From Bacteriovorax sp. (GTDB lineage: Bacteria; Bdellovibrionota; Bacteriovoracia; Bacteriovoracales; Bacteriovoracaceae): 64,000 bases of DNA. Positions 25,263 to 34,026 of this stretch are shown here, in pieces. Below the pieces are notes generated by a model. It was given only the letters and a program-made list of their open reading frames with translations. It was not told the DNA's origin and made no database searches. Position 1 is the stretch's first letter. Every line of letters begins with the position of its first letter. The stretch is taken from NCBI GenBank assembly GCA_014377485.1, contig JACMPM010000132.1, positions 1-64,000 of the forward strand, given 5' to 3'. Both the position numbers and the translations under genes were made by a program.

Positions 25263-26147
25263 ATGAAAACGATCAAGAACCTGGCCATTATTTTTGGACT
25301 TCAATTCTGCGCGATTTCAGGAGTCTACTCTGCGACTCAGGTAGTTCTAGGAACTGTACCGCTGGATAGAAATCAAAATATTAGTTCAATGCCAAAAAAT
25401 ATAAATCACGTTCCAGAAATTTTAATTTCTCGTGATCAGTACTTGCTTTCTTTCAATCAAAAACACCGACTGATCAATTGGGCCGCATGGAAAATTGATT
25501 CTACTGATTTGGGACATGTTGGACGTACAAATAGTTTCGCAACTGATCAAGACTTGGAAACTTATTTAAGTAAATCTTCTGAACATGCAGTAACACCTGC
25601 TGATTATCAAGGTAGCTGTTTTGATCGTGGTCATCAAGTTCCATCAGCAGATCGTGATGATTCAGTTGAAAATAATCAAATGACATTTCTCATGAGCAAT
25701 ATGATCCCTCAGACAGCATATCTCAATCGCGTAATCTGGGAGCATTTAGAGCAATACACTCGCGATCTGGTCATCAATCAAGGGAAGAAAGTTTACATCG
25801 TAGCTGGTCCGATTTTTGACCAGGACTTCGGTTCAATTGGAACAAATAAAGACATTCCAATTCCTTCTAAAGATTTTAAAGTCATTATTATTTTGGATAA
25901 AAATCAAACGATAAAAGATATCAATAGCAAAACAGAAATTATAGCCGTCATCATGCCAAATCTTTTGAAGAGTGGAAAAAAACCTTTAGAGGATAAAGTG
26001 GAACTTTGTTCTAATAAAAGCCTTGCTTCAACCGCAAGTTCCATTTCCACGCCAACAGATTGGCAAAAATACAAGACAACTCTTTCGGAGGTTGAAAAAC
26101 TATCTGGGTTTAAAATATTATCTTTAAATAGTACTTTGAAATATTAG
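25263..26147 (+). CDS. Secreted DNA/RNA non-specific endonuclease (NucA/EndA family)
   Basis: After a signal peptide (residues 1-24) the protein carries the beta-beta-alpha-metal nuclease signature CFDRGHQVPSADR with the catalytic His in DRGH, and downstream NMIPQTAYLNRVIWEHLE, which provides the metal-binding Asn and the conserved Trp-x-x-Leu-Glu. It also has the VVAGPIF-like strand (IVAGPIFD). These enzymes cleave single- and double-stranded DNA and RNA with a magnesium ion, outside the cytoplasm. In a predator this would digest prey nucleic acid; that use is inference. Length (294) is normal. AGAGGA precedes the ATG. Confidence 0.92.
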   Translation: MKTIKNLAIIFGLQFCAISGVYSATQVVLGTVPLDRNQNISSMPKNINHVPEILISRDQYLLSFNQKHRLINWAAWKIDSTDLGHVGRTNSFATDQDLETYLSKSSEHAVTPADYQGSCFDRGHQVPSADRDDSVENNQMTFLMSNMIPQTAYLNRVIWEHLEQYTRDLVINQGKKVYIVAGPIFDQDFGSIGTNKDIPIPSKDFKVIIILDKNQTIKDINSKTEIIAVIMPNLLKSGKKPLEDKVELCSNKSLASTASSISTPTDWQKYKTTLSEVEKLSGFKILSLNSTLKY

Positions 26148-26160
26148 GACCTATGTCAGC

Positions 26161-26182
26161 TTTGTTAAAAGTTTTTAACAAA
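26161..26182. repeat. Perfect 10-bp inverted repeat
   Basis: TTTGTTAAAA, centre GT, then TTTTAACAAA: perfect arms, no G-C-rich core and no following T run. It lies 13 bp after the nuclease stop. It may be a weak terminator or a protein-binding palindrome. Confidence 0.5.
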
Positions 26183-26855
26183 AGCAGGTATTTTTATGTT
26201 CAGGATCTAGATAGAGCTCTCCTTTATAATTCTTGATAATCGTCAATGAAAGACTTAGTCCAAGATCTGTTCCTTTTCCTATTTCCTTGCTTGTAAAAAA
26301 AGGTTGTAATATCTTATTTTGTATTTCCAAAGGTATTCCAATTCCGCTGTCTATAACTCTAATTTCTAAGAATTGACCTTCAATGTTTGCAGAAATTTTA
26401 ATTTTTTTTTCTTCAGCAGATTCAATCGCATCAATAGCATTATTAAGCAGGTTCAAAAAGGACTTGTGAAATTTCAATTTGACGAGCTTCAAAGACCAGA
26501 TCCGGGTTAATATTTTCTTTTATTAATTTTATAGAGTGATGTTTTAAACGCTCGTTACAAAAACTAAGTATATTATCAAGGAGAGTTTCAACATATACCT
26601 ACCATGAGTACCGAGTTTGCGAATATCCCCATTGTTCGTTAATATTTTGTAGTCATAAGAAAATGGCTTTTTATCGAGTAAAGCTTTACTGATTACACTC
26701 TCAACTACTTCGTGATCTGCAGGATGAACTTTTCTCATCAGGAACTCATGAGTTATTTCCTCTTTAGTTTTTAATCCAAAAATACGGTAATATTCATCTG
26801 AGGCAGTCATTACATTTGTTGTAATATCCCATTCCCAACTTCCAATATTGGCCAA
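26175..26855 (-). pseudogene. Relic of a PAS-domain sensor histidine kinase
   Basis: A PAS domain without a start codon of its own is readable from about 26900 (ELANIGSWEWDITTNV, YRIFGLKTKEEITH, VHPADHEVVESVI). Near 26600 the frame jumps straight to kinase sequence (VETLLDNILSFCNERLKHHS, then VFEARQIEISQV), so the rest of PAS and the whole phosphoacceptor helix are missing. Near 26460 a T run shifts the frame again before LLNLLNNAIDAIE (N box) and DSGIGIP. The G2 box reads GTDLGLS instead of GTGLGLS. Two frame changes, an internal deletion and no N-terminus make a dead gene; two separate small genes would be a misreading. Confidence 0.8.
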
Positions 26856-27118
26856 TTCTTTTGTTGCTCTAATAATATATTTAAAAAATGAATGAATAAT
26901 CTTTCAAATTCTCAATTTGCTAAATTTACACCATGTTTATTGATCTCTAATATCGATTAGGCTTGCCATATTTTAGCAGTATCATCAAACTTTTTTTGGG
27001 CCCTGATCCCTCATCGGAGCATCGATGGGGTAATAATCCCATTTGCTTAAATTATTAGATGAAAATTATTGAGAAATCCTATATGATTATATCGTAACTT
27101 TAAAAGCGGGGAGTCCTT

Positions 27119-27682
27119 ATGTCTTTTCCAGATAAAATTTTTGATAAAACCAAAGTCAATTATGTCCAAAAATGTGCTTATGTTCTTAACTTAATAAAAC
27201 ATAAAAATGAAAGTGTTTGGTTAAAATACGAAGTTGCATTCGAAAATCTTAAACCTGAAGAATCGTATGAATTTTACAATACTTTGGTTCATGAATATCA
27301 ATTGCTTCTTGGTGAAAATCCATCGAGTGAAGCAGTAAAAAAAATTGATAAAAAAGTACCTGCAATAATTGTTAAGAAGACTAAAGCCGTAAAAGAAGCG
27401 CCTGTGAAAAAAACAGAAGTAAAAAAAGTAGAGATGAAGAAAGTAGAGGTGAAAGCACCGGTTGAAGTCGTTCCGGCTAAAAAAGCAGCAGCTAAAAAAG
27501 CTCCAGCTAAGAAGGCAGTAGCTAAAAAAGCTCCAGTAAAGAAGGCTGCAGCTAAAAAAGCTCCAGTTAAAAAGGCTGCATCTAAAAAAGCTCCACTTAA
27601 AAAGGCAGTAGCTAAAAAAGCTCCAGCTAAGAAGGCAGTAGCTAAAAAAGCACCGGCCAAAAAGAAAGCTAAAAAGAAATAA
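27119..27682 (+). CDS. Histone H1-like Lys/Ala/Pro-rich DNA-binding protein
   Basis: The first 75 residues form a folded, mildly acidic domain ([20 protein letters not shown], then [20 protein letters not shown]) that I do not recognise. Residues 80-120 are a charged hinge. Residues 121-187 are a decapeptide repeat of the type KKAxAKKAPx, about six copies, ending KKKAKKK, as in histone H1-like nucleoid proteins of Chlamydia, Bordetella and Bdellovibrio. It should bind DNA non-specifically and compact the nucleoid. GGGGAG lies before the ATG. The gene is monocistronic, ending at a bidirectional terminator. Confidence 0.82.
   Translation: MSFPDKIFDKTKVNYVQKCAYVLNLIKHKNESVWLKYEVAFENLKPEESYEFYNTLVHEYQLLLGENPSSEAVKKIDKKVPAIIVKKTKAVKEAPVKKTEVKKVEMKKVEVKAPVEVVPAKKAAAKKAPAKKAVAKKAPVKKAAAKKAPVKKAASKKAPLKKAVAKKAPAKKAVAKKAPAKKKAKKK
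27479..27679 (+). repeat. 30-bp tandem repeat encoding the KKAxAKKAPx tail
   Basis: The 30-nt unit GCTAAAAAAGCTCCAGCTAA plus GAAGGCAGTA recurs with small changes, about six full copies. Long identical stretches between copies make slippage and copy-number variation likely. An antisense frame at 27298-27711 exists only because of this repeat. Confidence 0.85.
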
Positions 27683-27700
27683 TTAATTGAAGTTAAATAG

Positions 27701-27736
27701 AAAAAACCCACATTCGATTGATGTGGGTTTTTTTTT
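27701..27736. terminator. Bidirectional terminator between the H1-like gene and the gliding operon
   Basis: AAAAAACCCACAT, loop TCGATTG, ATGTGGGTTTTTTTTT. A-run on the left and T-run on the right let it serve both convergent units. The last T bases overlap the stop region of the AgmX/PglI gene. Confidence 0.93.
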
Positions 27737-28775
27737 AGATTTTTGTACTTTCTGAGTAAAAGTTAAGCGGCTGACGAACATCAACTAAACCTCCGCCCTT
27801 AGGCTTTGGAAAATCGATCATTCTTAAAATATTCGACATACAGCTTATCCCACGATCTGAGAATTTAGTTTGAGCCGATTTGATATTAACTTTAGAAACT
27901 TTTCCATCACCTTCAATTCTGAAATTTAAATCCACGATCCCTTTGATTTTTTCAGATTGCTCTTGAAGTTCTTGTTGGTAACAAAATTTAAACTGGGCAA
28001 GGTATTCACCCAATATTTTGCGAAGGATTTCAGGGTCGATTGAGCCAAGAACCACGGTATCTGCTTGCACGAAGGCCGTATCGATTCCTTTTTTATTAGC
28101 AAGACCTCTTGTCGTTGTTGAACGGTCGTAGTTTCCAACCGCATCTTTTCCACCAAGATGACCCGAACCATCTCCCATACCTGCTGGTGCTCTATAATCA
28201 CCAGTTAAATTATTTCCCTTATTAGCAAGGCCAGTTCCGCCAGTTGCACCGTGGCTGCCTTCAGTTCCAGCACCCGCTGCAAGAGTCATTGTTGAACTAT
28301 TACCCATTAAGGCCTTTAGCCCTTTTCCTTTAAACTCGTAACCTTTATTAGCTGAATCTCCCAAAGCTCCACCAGGAGCACTTGGGCTCGAGAGAGGACC
28401 ATTTTTAGGTGAGCCGGCCTTAGACTTTTGAACTTTTTGATTCTTAGACTGGGTTGGATCACCGGATTTACCAGCATCAGTGCTGGTGATTACTTTTGCC
28501 CCTGCCTCGGCGTTGGTTAAAACTTTTGCAACTTGCTCTTTAGTGAATTCTTTTTTCTTTCTATAAGATTCAGATGGAGAGATATAGTTCATTTTAATAG
28601 AGCTAAGTTTTTCTTTAACAGGAGCTTGCAATTCACCTTGTGGTAATTTCATTAAGAACAAAAATACGTGTAACAGAAAACTTCCGATAACTGCTTTTTT
28701 GAAAAAGCGTTTGCTCGACTCATCTTTAGTAAAGTTTCGTCGTGGCAATGTTAATTTTGAGGTTGTTGCCGTCAT
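27735..28775 (-). CDS. AgmX/PglI C-terminal-domain protein (TonB-like energy transducer, GltG/GltJ-like)
   Basis: Residues about 25-45 are a single membrane helix ([18 protein letters not shown]). A long Gly/Ser/Ala/Lys-rich periplasmic linker (about 75-235, rich in GTGLANKGN-type runs) leads to the C-terminal domain from about 240: [70 protein letters not shown]. That is the AgmX/PglI domain with its two cysteines, as in Myxococcus GltG and GltJ. It would pass force from the ExbB/ExbD motor to the periplasmic and outer-membrane complex. Last gene of the operon, 28 bp after exbD. Confidence 0.87.
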   Translation of the reverse strand: MTATTSKLTLPRRNFTKDESSKRFFKKAVIGSFLLHVFLFLMKLPQGELQAPVKEKLSSIKMNYISPSESYRKKKEFTKEQVAKVLTNAEAGAKVITSTDAGKSGDPTQSKNQKVQKSKAGSPKNGPLSSPSAPGGALGDSANKGYEFKGKGLKALMGNSSTMTLAAGAGTEGSHGATGGTGLANKGNNLTGDYRAPAGMGDGSGHLGGKDAVGNYDRSTTTRGLANKKGIDTAFVQADTVVLGSIDPEILRKILGEYLAQFKFCYQQELQEQSEKIKGIVDLNFRIEGDGKVSKVNIKSAQTKFSDRGISCMSNILRMIDFPKPKGGGLVDVRQPLNFYSESTKI

Positions 28776-28803
28776 GAGGTCCCTTCCTACAATACCGTTC
28801 TAA

Positions 28804-29232
28804 TTAATTCTTTTTGCTCTCTTCCGCAGCAATTGAGAAATTTTTTGCTCCAGCTACTTTTGCCATATCCATCAGCTCGATTGCTTTTCCAAGATTTGCA
28901 GAAGTATCGCCTTCTAAAATAACGGAGTCGGTTTTTAATTCAGCAAGGGAACTGGCGATTTTTCGTGAGATTTCTTCGGGCTTTACTGCTTTTCCATGAA
29001 CGGCAACATGTCCATCCTTAGAAAGTGAAATTACTAATATTTCAGCTTCTTTTTTCTGATTAGTTAATGCTGTCTTTGGCAGTTCAATATCCATCCCTGA
29101 TTCAAGAGCAACCGAAGATGAAACCATAAAGACAACCAGAAGAACTAGCATAATATCAATAAGCGGAGTCATGTTTATATCTGAAACGATAGCGTCGTCA
29201 TCATCGTCATTACTCATTTTTCCCATAGACAT
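28804..29232 (-). CDS. ExbD/TolR-family motor subunit (AglS/AglQ-like)
   Basis: This 142-residue inner-membrane protein has an acidic N-terminus (NDDDDDAIVSDINMTPL), one membrane helix LIDIMLVLLVVFMVSSSVAL with the conserved proton-path Asp, and a periplasmic domain (ELPKTALTNQKK..., GHVAVHGKAV). ExbD-type subunits form the rotor of proton-driven motors with ExbB-type stators. Myxococcus has two such subunits, AglQ and AglS; only one is seen here. GAGGAT lies before the ATG. It lies between the ExbB-like and AgmX/PglI genes, as expected for an Agl motor. Confidence 0.9.
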   Translation of the reverse strand: MSMGKMSNDDDDDAIVSDINMTPLIDIMLVLLVVFMVSSSVALESGMDIELPKTALTNQKKEAEILVISLSKDGHVAVHGKAVKPEEISRKIASSLAELKTDSVILEGDTSANLGKAIELMDMAKVAGAKNFSIAAEESKKN

Positions 29233-29278
29233 ATTAGTATCCTCGCGTTTTTTTTAATTTTTAACTAAATGCCAGCTA

Positions 29279-29890
29279 TTATCTTTTTAAACCTTTGTAC
29301 TGGTCAGACATATCGCCGAGATCATTTCTAAATTCTCTTGCGATTTCTGCAATTTTGGTTTGAAGATAGTTGTAAAGGATGACCGCGAAGACTGCCACAA
29401 TAATCCCACCAGCAGTAGCGATTAGGGCTTCAGATATTGTTCCTGCAACAACTGCAAATCCTGCTTTTCCAGAAGATCCGATGGCCTTAAAAGCACCCAT
29501 GATCCCCCAGACTGTTCCGAAGAGACCAACAAAGGGAGCAGACGAGCCAATCGTTCCTAGAATCCATAAGTTCTTTTTTAAGTCAGCATTTGTTTCACTT
29601 AAGCGTCTTGCAAGTCTTTGCTCATATTCATCTTTTCCAAGAGCTTCATCAAAGACTGCGTAATGGGCTTTTGCTATTACGTCAGGGCAATTCTTATAGA
29701 GAGCTTCCATTTCATGCAACTTCTGAGTTGTGATAATTCTAGAAGCTTCATCCTGATACTTTTGAGCATCTTTTTTAAACTTAGTAAGGTAGAGAATTTT
29801 TTGGATGGCCACTATCCAAATTGCTACTGAGAAAATCAGTAACGGGTACATAATAAATCCACCTTGCTTAAATACTGCGATAAAATCCAT
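29279..29890 (-). CDS. MotA/TolQ/ExbB-family motor subunit (AglR-like)
   Basis: The start at ATG 29890 ([12 protein letters not shown]) has GAAGGAG five to eight bases upstream; the frame extends 21 bp further but without such a site. Membrane helices lie at about residues 12-30, 105-130 and 150-172. [19 protein letters not shown] and [22 protein letters not shown] are the conserved TolQ/ExbB blocks with the Thr-bearing proton channel. It should form the pentameric proton channel that, with ExbD, powers the machine. The TPR lipoprotein gene is 81 bp upstream and exbD 46 bp downstream. Confidence 0.92.
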   Translation of the reverse strand: MDFIAVFKQGGFIMYPLLIFSVAIWIVAIQKILYLTKFKKDAQKYQDEASRIITTQKLHEMEALYKNCPDVIAKAHYAVFDEALGKDEYEQRLARRLSETNADLKKNLWILGTIGSSAPFVGLFGTVWGIMGAFKAIGSSGKAGFAVVAGTISEALIATAGGIIVAVFAVILYNYLQTKIAEIAREFRNDLGDMSDQYKGLKR

Positions 29891-29971
29891 AGGAACTCCT
29901 TCTTCATTCAAGAGATATTGGACGGGCCATTACTGCTCATCGTTCCAGGGGGTTAATGTTTTGAGACGAAA

Positions 29972-30847
29972 CTACTTTTCTGACTTAGCTTGTTCTTTTA
30001 TTTTCTGATTAATTTCTTCGAGCAAAATTTTATTTCTTTGGTTATATTCATCTGCATAGAGACGCTTTTCGATAATTTCACGTGCCTCCGTCAGACGGTT
30101 TTTTTTCATTAAGTTATAGGCATAAAGGCCTACTATATCGGGACGATTCAGGTAATCTGCCTTTACTCTTTTAATGGCCGCAAAAGATTTATCTAAATCA
30201 TTTTTTCTAAAATAGATAAGTGAAAGAGAGTAGAGTAAATCAATATCGTCTGGATTTTTTACTTCTAACTTTTTTAGTATCTCTAGCGCTTTATCATTTT
30301 CATTAAATTCTATAAACAGTTGAGCAATATTCAACTGAGGAGTAAAAAAGTTTGGCAGCAATGTTTTTGATCTCGAAAATGAGTCAAAAGCTTCGTTGTA
30401 ACGTTTAAAATTCAAATGAATCAATCCTATATTATTAGCTAGAGTTGCTTCTGCTAATACTTTACTTTGATCTAAGATTTTAGGCAGTGCCTCTACTCCC
30501 AGGTCGTAGTAAAAAAGGGCCTTCGTAAAATCTTTTGAAAGCGAATAACAAGTCCCCAATGCATTCCAATAAAATGGATTGGTTTTATTTTTATGCATTT
30601 CAGCTTCTAGTATACCCATGCCCTTTGTAAATTTTTTCTGATGACAAGCAAGCAAGGCCTTTGAGATAAAATCCTTCTCAGTCCCATCCATTGATTCAAG
30701 ACGATTGGTATTATATCTCATCAACGATTCTTCTTTCAAAAGGTCTACATCAGCTGTCTCAATTTTTTTACTAAAGTTTTGAGTAGAACATCCGACAAGA
30801 ACAGTTGAGAATACGATCAGTGAATTTCTTAGTGTCGTTTTTCTCAT
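29972..30847 (-). CDS. TPR lipoprotein of the gliding-type complex
   Basis: A lipoprotein signal (MRKTTLRNSLIVFSTVLVGC) ends with the lipobox LVGC, so Cys 20 is lipidated. From residue about 65 to 280 there are roughly six TPR-like helical pairs, for example NPFYWNALGTCYSLSKDFTK, LANNIGLIHLNFKRYNEAF and DIDLLYSLSLIYFRKNDLDK. Such proteins are scaffolds in the periplasm. In Myxococcus gliding, TPR proteins such as GltE and AglT fill this place; one-to-one orthology cannot be shown here. Its ATG overlaps the stop of the large TPR gene by 4 bp (ATGA), showing tight coupling. Confidence 0.82.
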   Translation of the reverse strand: MRKTTLRNSLIVFSTVLVGCSTQNFSKKIETADVDLLKEESLMRYNTNRLESMDGTEKDFISKALLACHQKKFTKGMGILEAEMHKNKTNPFYWNALGTCYSLSKDFTKALFYYDLGVEALPKILDQSKVLAEATLANNIGLIHLNFKRYNEAFDSFSRSKTLLPNFFTPQLNIAQLFIEFNENDKALEILKKLEVKNPDDIDLLYSLSLIYFRKNDLDKSFAAIKRVKADYLNRPDIVGLYAYNLMKKNRLTEAREIIEKRLYADEYNQRNKILLEEINQKIKEQAKSEK

Positions 30848-33750
30848 TTTCTTTGGCCTCTACTTAAATCAATCGTGTTCGAGAATAAAATAGCTGAGTG
30901 AAAGTTTAAGTTGTTCTGTTCTTCGTTCTTGCCTTTGATGTTTTCGAATTTATCATATTTTTGGACTTCGAAGAAAAAGTTATTTTTCTCCAAATATGCC
31001 ATTTTTTCGCGATCAACTTGTAACCCTTTAGCCATCAGTGACTCAGTAATTTGGCGCATTCCCTGTTTAAAGCCCTCTAAATACTTCACATCTACCCCTT
31101 GTGGGATAAATGAATTGATCGAATTAACCAAGGAATAATATGGATTTGAGAGCACTTCGCGAATCAGTATGACTTCTTCTGGGGTTGAGTCTTTTGAAAG
31201 GGCCACGGCTTCAATATTTAGCTCTGTGATGATCGAGAAATATTGCTCCATTTCCGAGTTGTACTTTTCATCATCAAATTTTGAGAGTGTCGTGAAGGCA
31301 AATTTTAAGTTATTGGCCTTTGCTCTGAATTCCAGGACGCGGTCATACTGAGAGAACATGCCTTCTAAGTTAAGTGCAGGTGTAACTGCATTCAATGTTA
31401 AAATTTCTTTTTTCAATTTTTCTTTAGAGTTTACTGGAGCTTGCCAGAATTTAAATTTTAAATAGCGGCCCATCTGACGTGCCATTTTATCATTGCTAAT
31501 ATGAGCTTGAAAATAGGCAATAATTTCTTTACTATTATCATTTAAAATTAAACGCTCGAAATTATCAATTTGAGTTTTTTCAACAAATCTTTTGTCCAGG
31601 CTGCATTTTTTATTTTCATCTTCTAATTGCATTAACTTGCTGCTAAGTGCCTGCTCAATTGAGCTATTGCTTAAGAGAAGCTCATAAAAACCATCTTTTC
31701 CAACATATTCAACGTCACAAAACCTTTTTGAGATTTGATTGGCCAATTCACTCGAAAGCTCAAAGTTCTGAAGAAGACGGTATCCTTTTGCTAAAACTAA
31801 AAGTGAAGGAGTCACTTTTATTAAATCTTTATTTTCATAAATTTCTAAACTCTTTTTTAGCCATTTATAAGAATCTTTAGCATGATTTTGTTCTTGATAA
31901 AGAGCTGCGATAGCATAGGCAGCTTCGGCTTTTGTTCTTGTTGGATATTGTTTTGAATCATAGATAGATTCATAACCTTTCATGGCTTCTTTAAATTTTC
32001 CTAATTTTTCCATTGCCTGGTATTTGTCAAAGAGTAGACCACCAAGAATCGCGATTGAGTTTTGGATATATTCAGATTCAAAGCTCAAATATCCTTTTTC
32101 AATTTTGTTTACCCAGTAAGCTAACTTATCAGTATTTTTTTCTTTAATGTAAGTATCAAGAATTTGAGTCAACATCTCACGGTGAATTTTCACGTCTTCT
32201 TTGTAGTTAAGTTTGTAAACTAAAAGAATGTTTACAGCTTTTTTTATTTTATGAAGCTCAAAATATTTATTGAAAAGTTTTTGGTAAATGGCCTGAGATT
32301 TATCTGATTGTGGATAAATAAGTACAAAGTTTTTAAAAGCAAAAATAGTGTATTCATCCTCTTTTGTTTTTTTTAATTTTGCCATTTCAATTGTGGAAAG
32401 CATGGTATCCAGTGATTTTCTTGTCACTTCACCTTTGTCTTTAGCCATTTTGGAATTCATCACGGATCGTACATAGTACTTTAAAGCTGTTTGGTAATCA
32501 TGAGTTGATAGGGCCGTTTCACCCTGGTAGTAGCGGTATTGGTTTTTATTTTTTTTATCCAGAGATGAAAGGATATCGAAATAGCGCATAATTTTTTTGT
32601 AGTCTTCTTTATTAAAGACTACATCTTCACGCGTTTTGTCTTTAACTAAATTTATTTGCATGAATCCTGCGACTTCTTTAATTTTATTGATTGCAATACT
32701 CATATCATCGAGGTCAAGCTTGTTTTTCTTACTTAGGTCGAGAATATTATTTGCTGTTTCAAAATAAAGGTCTTCCTTTTTACTTTCACGGTAAATATCT
32801 AATTGAGCCAGGCGAACTTTCATTTCCATTTTAGGGTCTTTTCTCTTTAGGGTATCTTTAAGAGCTGCCCTTAAAACTTCTTCAGTTAATGAGAAGTTGT
32901 TTTTGTTCATTGATGATCTTGCCATTATTAATAACCACGGCGCTGATGGGGTAGTATTCTTCTCATAGAAATCAATCCCTTCGCGTGTGGCGTCGCCCTG
33001 AACATAAAAAATCCCAATAGCGTTATTGATTTGTTCTCTCATTGAAACAAATTTTTTATTTTTAGTTGTTTCGAAAGACGCTTTAATGAGCTCGAGTGCT
33101 TTTTTAAAGTTGCGCTCTTTTAAGTAACACCAGGAAGCGTTGTACAAATGTTTCCCATACCATTCATCATCGTTGGTTTTTAAAACATCCTGGTAGTATG
33201 AGATGGCTTCGTTATATTTTTTGTTGTTGTAATAAAATTCTGCCAAAGCTGTTTTGGCATTGTACATTGTTTTTGAATTTTCTTTACTGGTCTTTATTGA
33301 GAGTTTTAGAAATTGTTCAGTTTCCAGACTTGTTCCATAGTCTCTAGAGTTAATGGCAAGAGCGTAGTAGATTTCACTGATACGTTCATATTTCGGATAC
33401 TCATTTATTAAGCTAATTGCGTATTTCTGAGCTGTCATATACTGCTCTCGAGAAGCTTTGAAAAATGAATCTTTTCCATTAGTCGCAACACTTTTAGGAT
33501 CAGATTTTAACAACGTTAAGTTTTCTTTTTCTTTGATGAGCTTTATTTTTTCAGAATATAATTCAAACAAACGATGTTTTAATTCAGGTCCTGAATACTT
33601 ATTATTTTTTATGGTTTGAATCTCTCTATTTACCAGATTCATAAGTTTAGACCATTTCTCAGCTGCTTCATGGGCCAGGTCTTTAGGCGCTTCAGTGAAG
33701 GCGGGAGCCGAATTTAAAATAAATAGAGTGAATAGTAGAGTTTTTATCAT
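30844..33750 (-). CDS. Large periplasmic TPR protein (968 aa)
   Basis: A signal peptide (MIKTLLFTLFILNSAPAFTEA) precedes about 945 residues of almost purely helical sequence. TPR-type pairs are clear at about 165-240 (TMYNAKTALAEFYYNNKKYN, GKHLYNASWCYLKERNFKK), 400-430 (QYRYYQGETALSTHDYQTA) and 600-660 (AEAAYAIAALYQEQNHAKD, PSLLVLAKGYRLLQNFELSS). It probably forms a long solenoid spanning part of the periplasm and linking motor and outer-membrane parts. It is the largest gene of the operon, 11 bp after the small secreted gene and overlapping the TPR lipoprotein gene. A Myxococcus counterpart cannot be named safely. Confidence 0.82.
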   Translation of the reverse strand: MIKTLLFTLFILNSAPAFTEAPKDLAHEAAEKWSKLMNLVNREIQTIKNNKYSGPELKHRLFELYSEKIKLIKEKENLTLLKSDPKSVATNGKDSFFKASREQYMTAQKYAISLINEYPKYERISEIYYALAINSRDYGTSLETEQFLKLSIKTSKENSKTMYNAKTALAEFYYNNKKYNEAISYYQDVLKTNDDEWYGKHLYNASWCYLKERNFKKALELIKASFETTKNKKFVSMREQINNAIGIFYVQGDATREGIDFYEKNTTPSAPWLLIMARSSMNKNNFSLTEEVLRAALKDTLKRKDPKMEMKVRLAQLDIYRESKKEDLYFETANNILDLSKKNKLDLDDMSIAINKIKEVAGFMQINLVKDKTREDVVFNKEDYKKIMRYFDILSSLDKKNKNQYRYYQGETALSTHDYQTALKYYVRSVMNSKMAKDKGEVTRKSLDTMLSTIEMAKLKKTKEDEYTIFAFKNFVLIYPQSDKSQAIYQKLFNKYFELHKIKKAVNILLVYKLNYKEDVKIHREMLTQILDTYIKEKNTDKLAYWVNKIEKGYLSFESEYIQNSIAILGGLLFDKYQAMEKLGKFKEAMKGYESIYDSKQYPTRTKAEAAYAIAALYQEQNHAKDSYKWLKKSLEIYENKDLIKVTPSLLVLAKGYRLLQNFELSSELANQISKRFCDVEYVGKDGFYELLLSNSSIEQALSSKLMQLEDENKKCSLDKRFVEKTQIDNFERLILNDNSKEIIAYFQAHISNDKMARQMGRYLKFKFWQAPVNSKEKLKKEILTLNAVTPALNLEGMFSQYDRVLEFRAKANNLKFAFTTLSKFDDEKYNSEMEQYFSIITELNIEAVALSKDSTPEEVILIREVLSNPYYSLVNSINSFIPQGVDVKYLEGFKQGMRQITESLMAKGLQVDREKMAYLEKNNFFFEVQKYDKFENIKGKNEEQNNLNFHSAILFSNTIDLSRGQRK

Positions 33751-33761
33751 AAGTGTAGGTC

Positions 33762-34025
33762 CTATCGTAAATTTTCTATTTCGCGTTTGTTTTCAAAATC
33801 AAAATTATTTTTTTCTAAAAGTGAGCGTTTAAAGACTTTTCTTTCGCGTTCATTAACTGTTAAATCCCCTGGTGCCATAATTTGACCTTTGATTTCCATA
33901 CTTCCCAAATCTATCACTTCATACTCTTTGTATTTATAGACGGTATTTTTTTTGTCTTGAACTTTATCTTCGGCATGAATCCCAAAACTTATTAAAGTGA
34001 ATGTAATGATTAAAATATTTTTCAT
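33762..34025 (-). CDS. Small periplasmic protein of the gliding-type operon (87 aa)
   Basis: A signal peptide (MKNILIITFTLISFGIHAED) is followed by 67 residues with the pattern VYKYKEYEVIDLGSMEIKG, then IMAPGDLTVNERERKVFKR and a basic, acidic C-terminal helix. I recall similar short proteins with a K-Y-K-x-x-E...L-G-x-x-E-I/V-x-G...P-G-D-L core inside related operons of Bdellovibrio and myxobacteria, but no function. It is tucked between two TPR genes (1 bp after one and 11 bp before the next), so it is made with them and may be a linker peptide. Confidence 0.72.
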   Translation of the reverse strand: MKNILIITFTLISFGIHAEDKVQDKKNTVYKYKEYEVIDLGSMEIKGQIMAPGDLTVNERERKVFKRSLLEKNNFDFENKREIENLR

Positions 34026-34026
34026 T

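Noticed and set aside
26175-26855. Two separate small genes (105 and 103 aa)
   Set aside because: Their sequences are the ATPase and PAS parts of one damaged histidine kinase, joined by readable sequence in other frames.
27298-27711. 137-aa minus-strand frame of repeated Ala/Phe/Leu
   Set aside because: It is the antisense of the KKAxAKKAPx repeat, produced by repeat periodicity.
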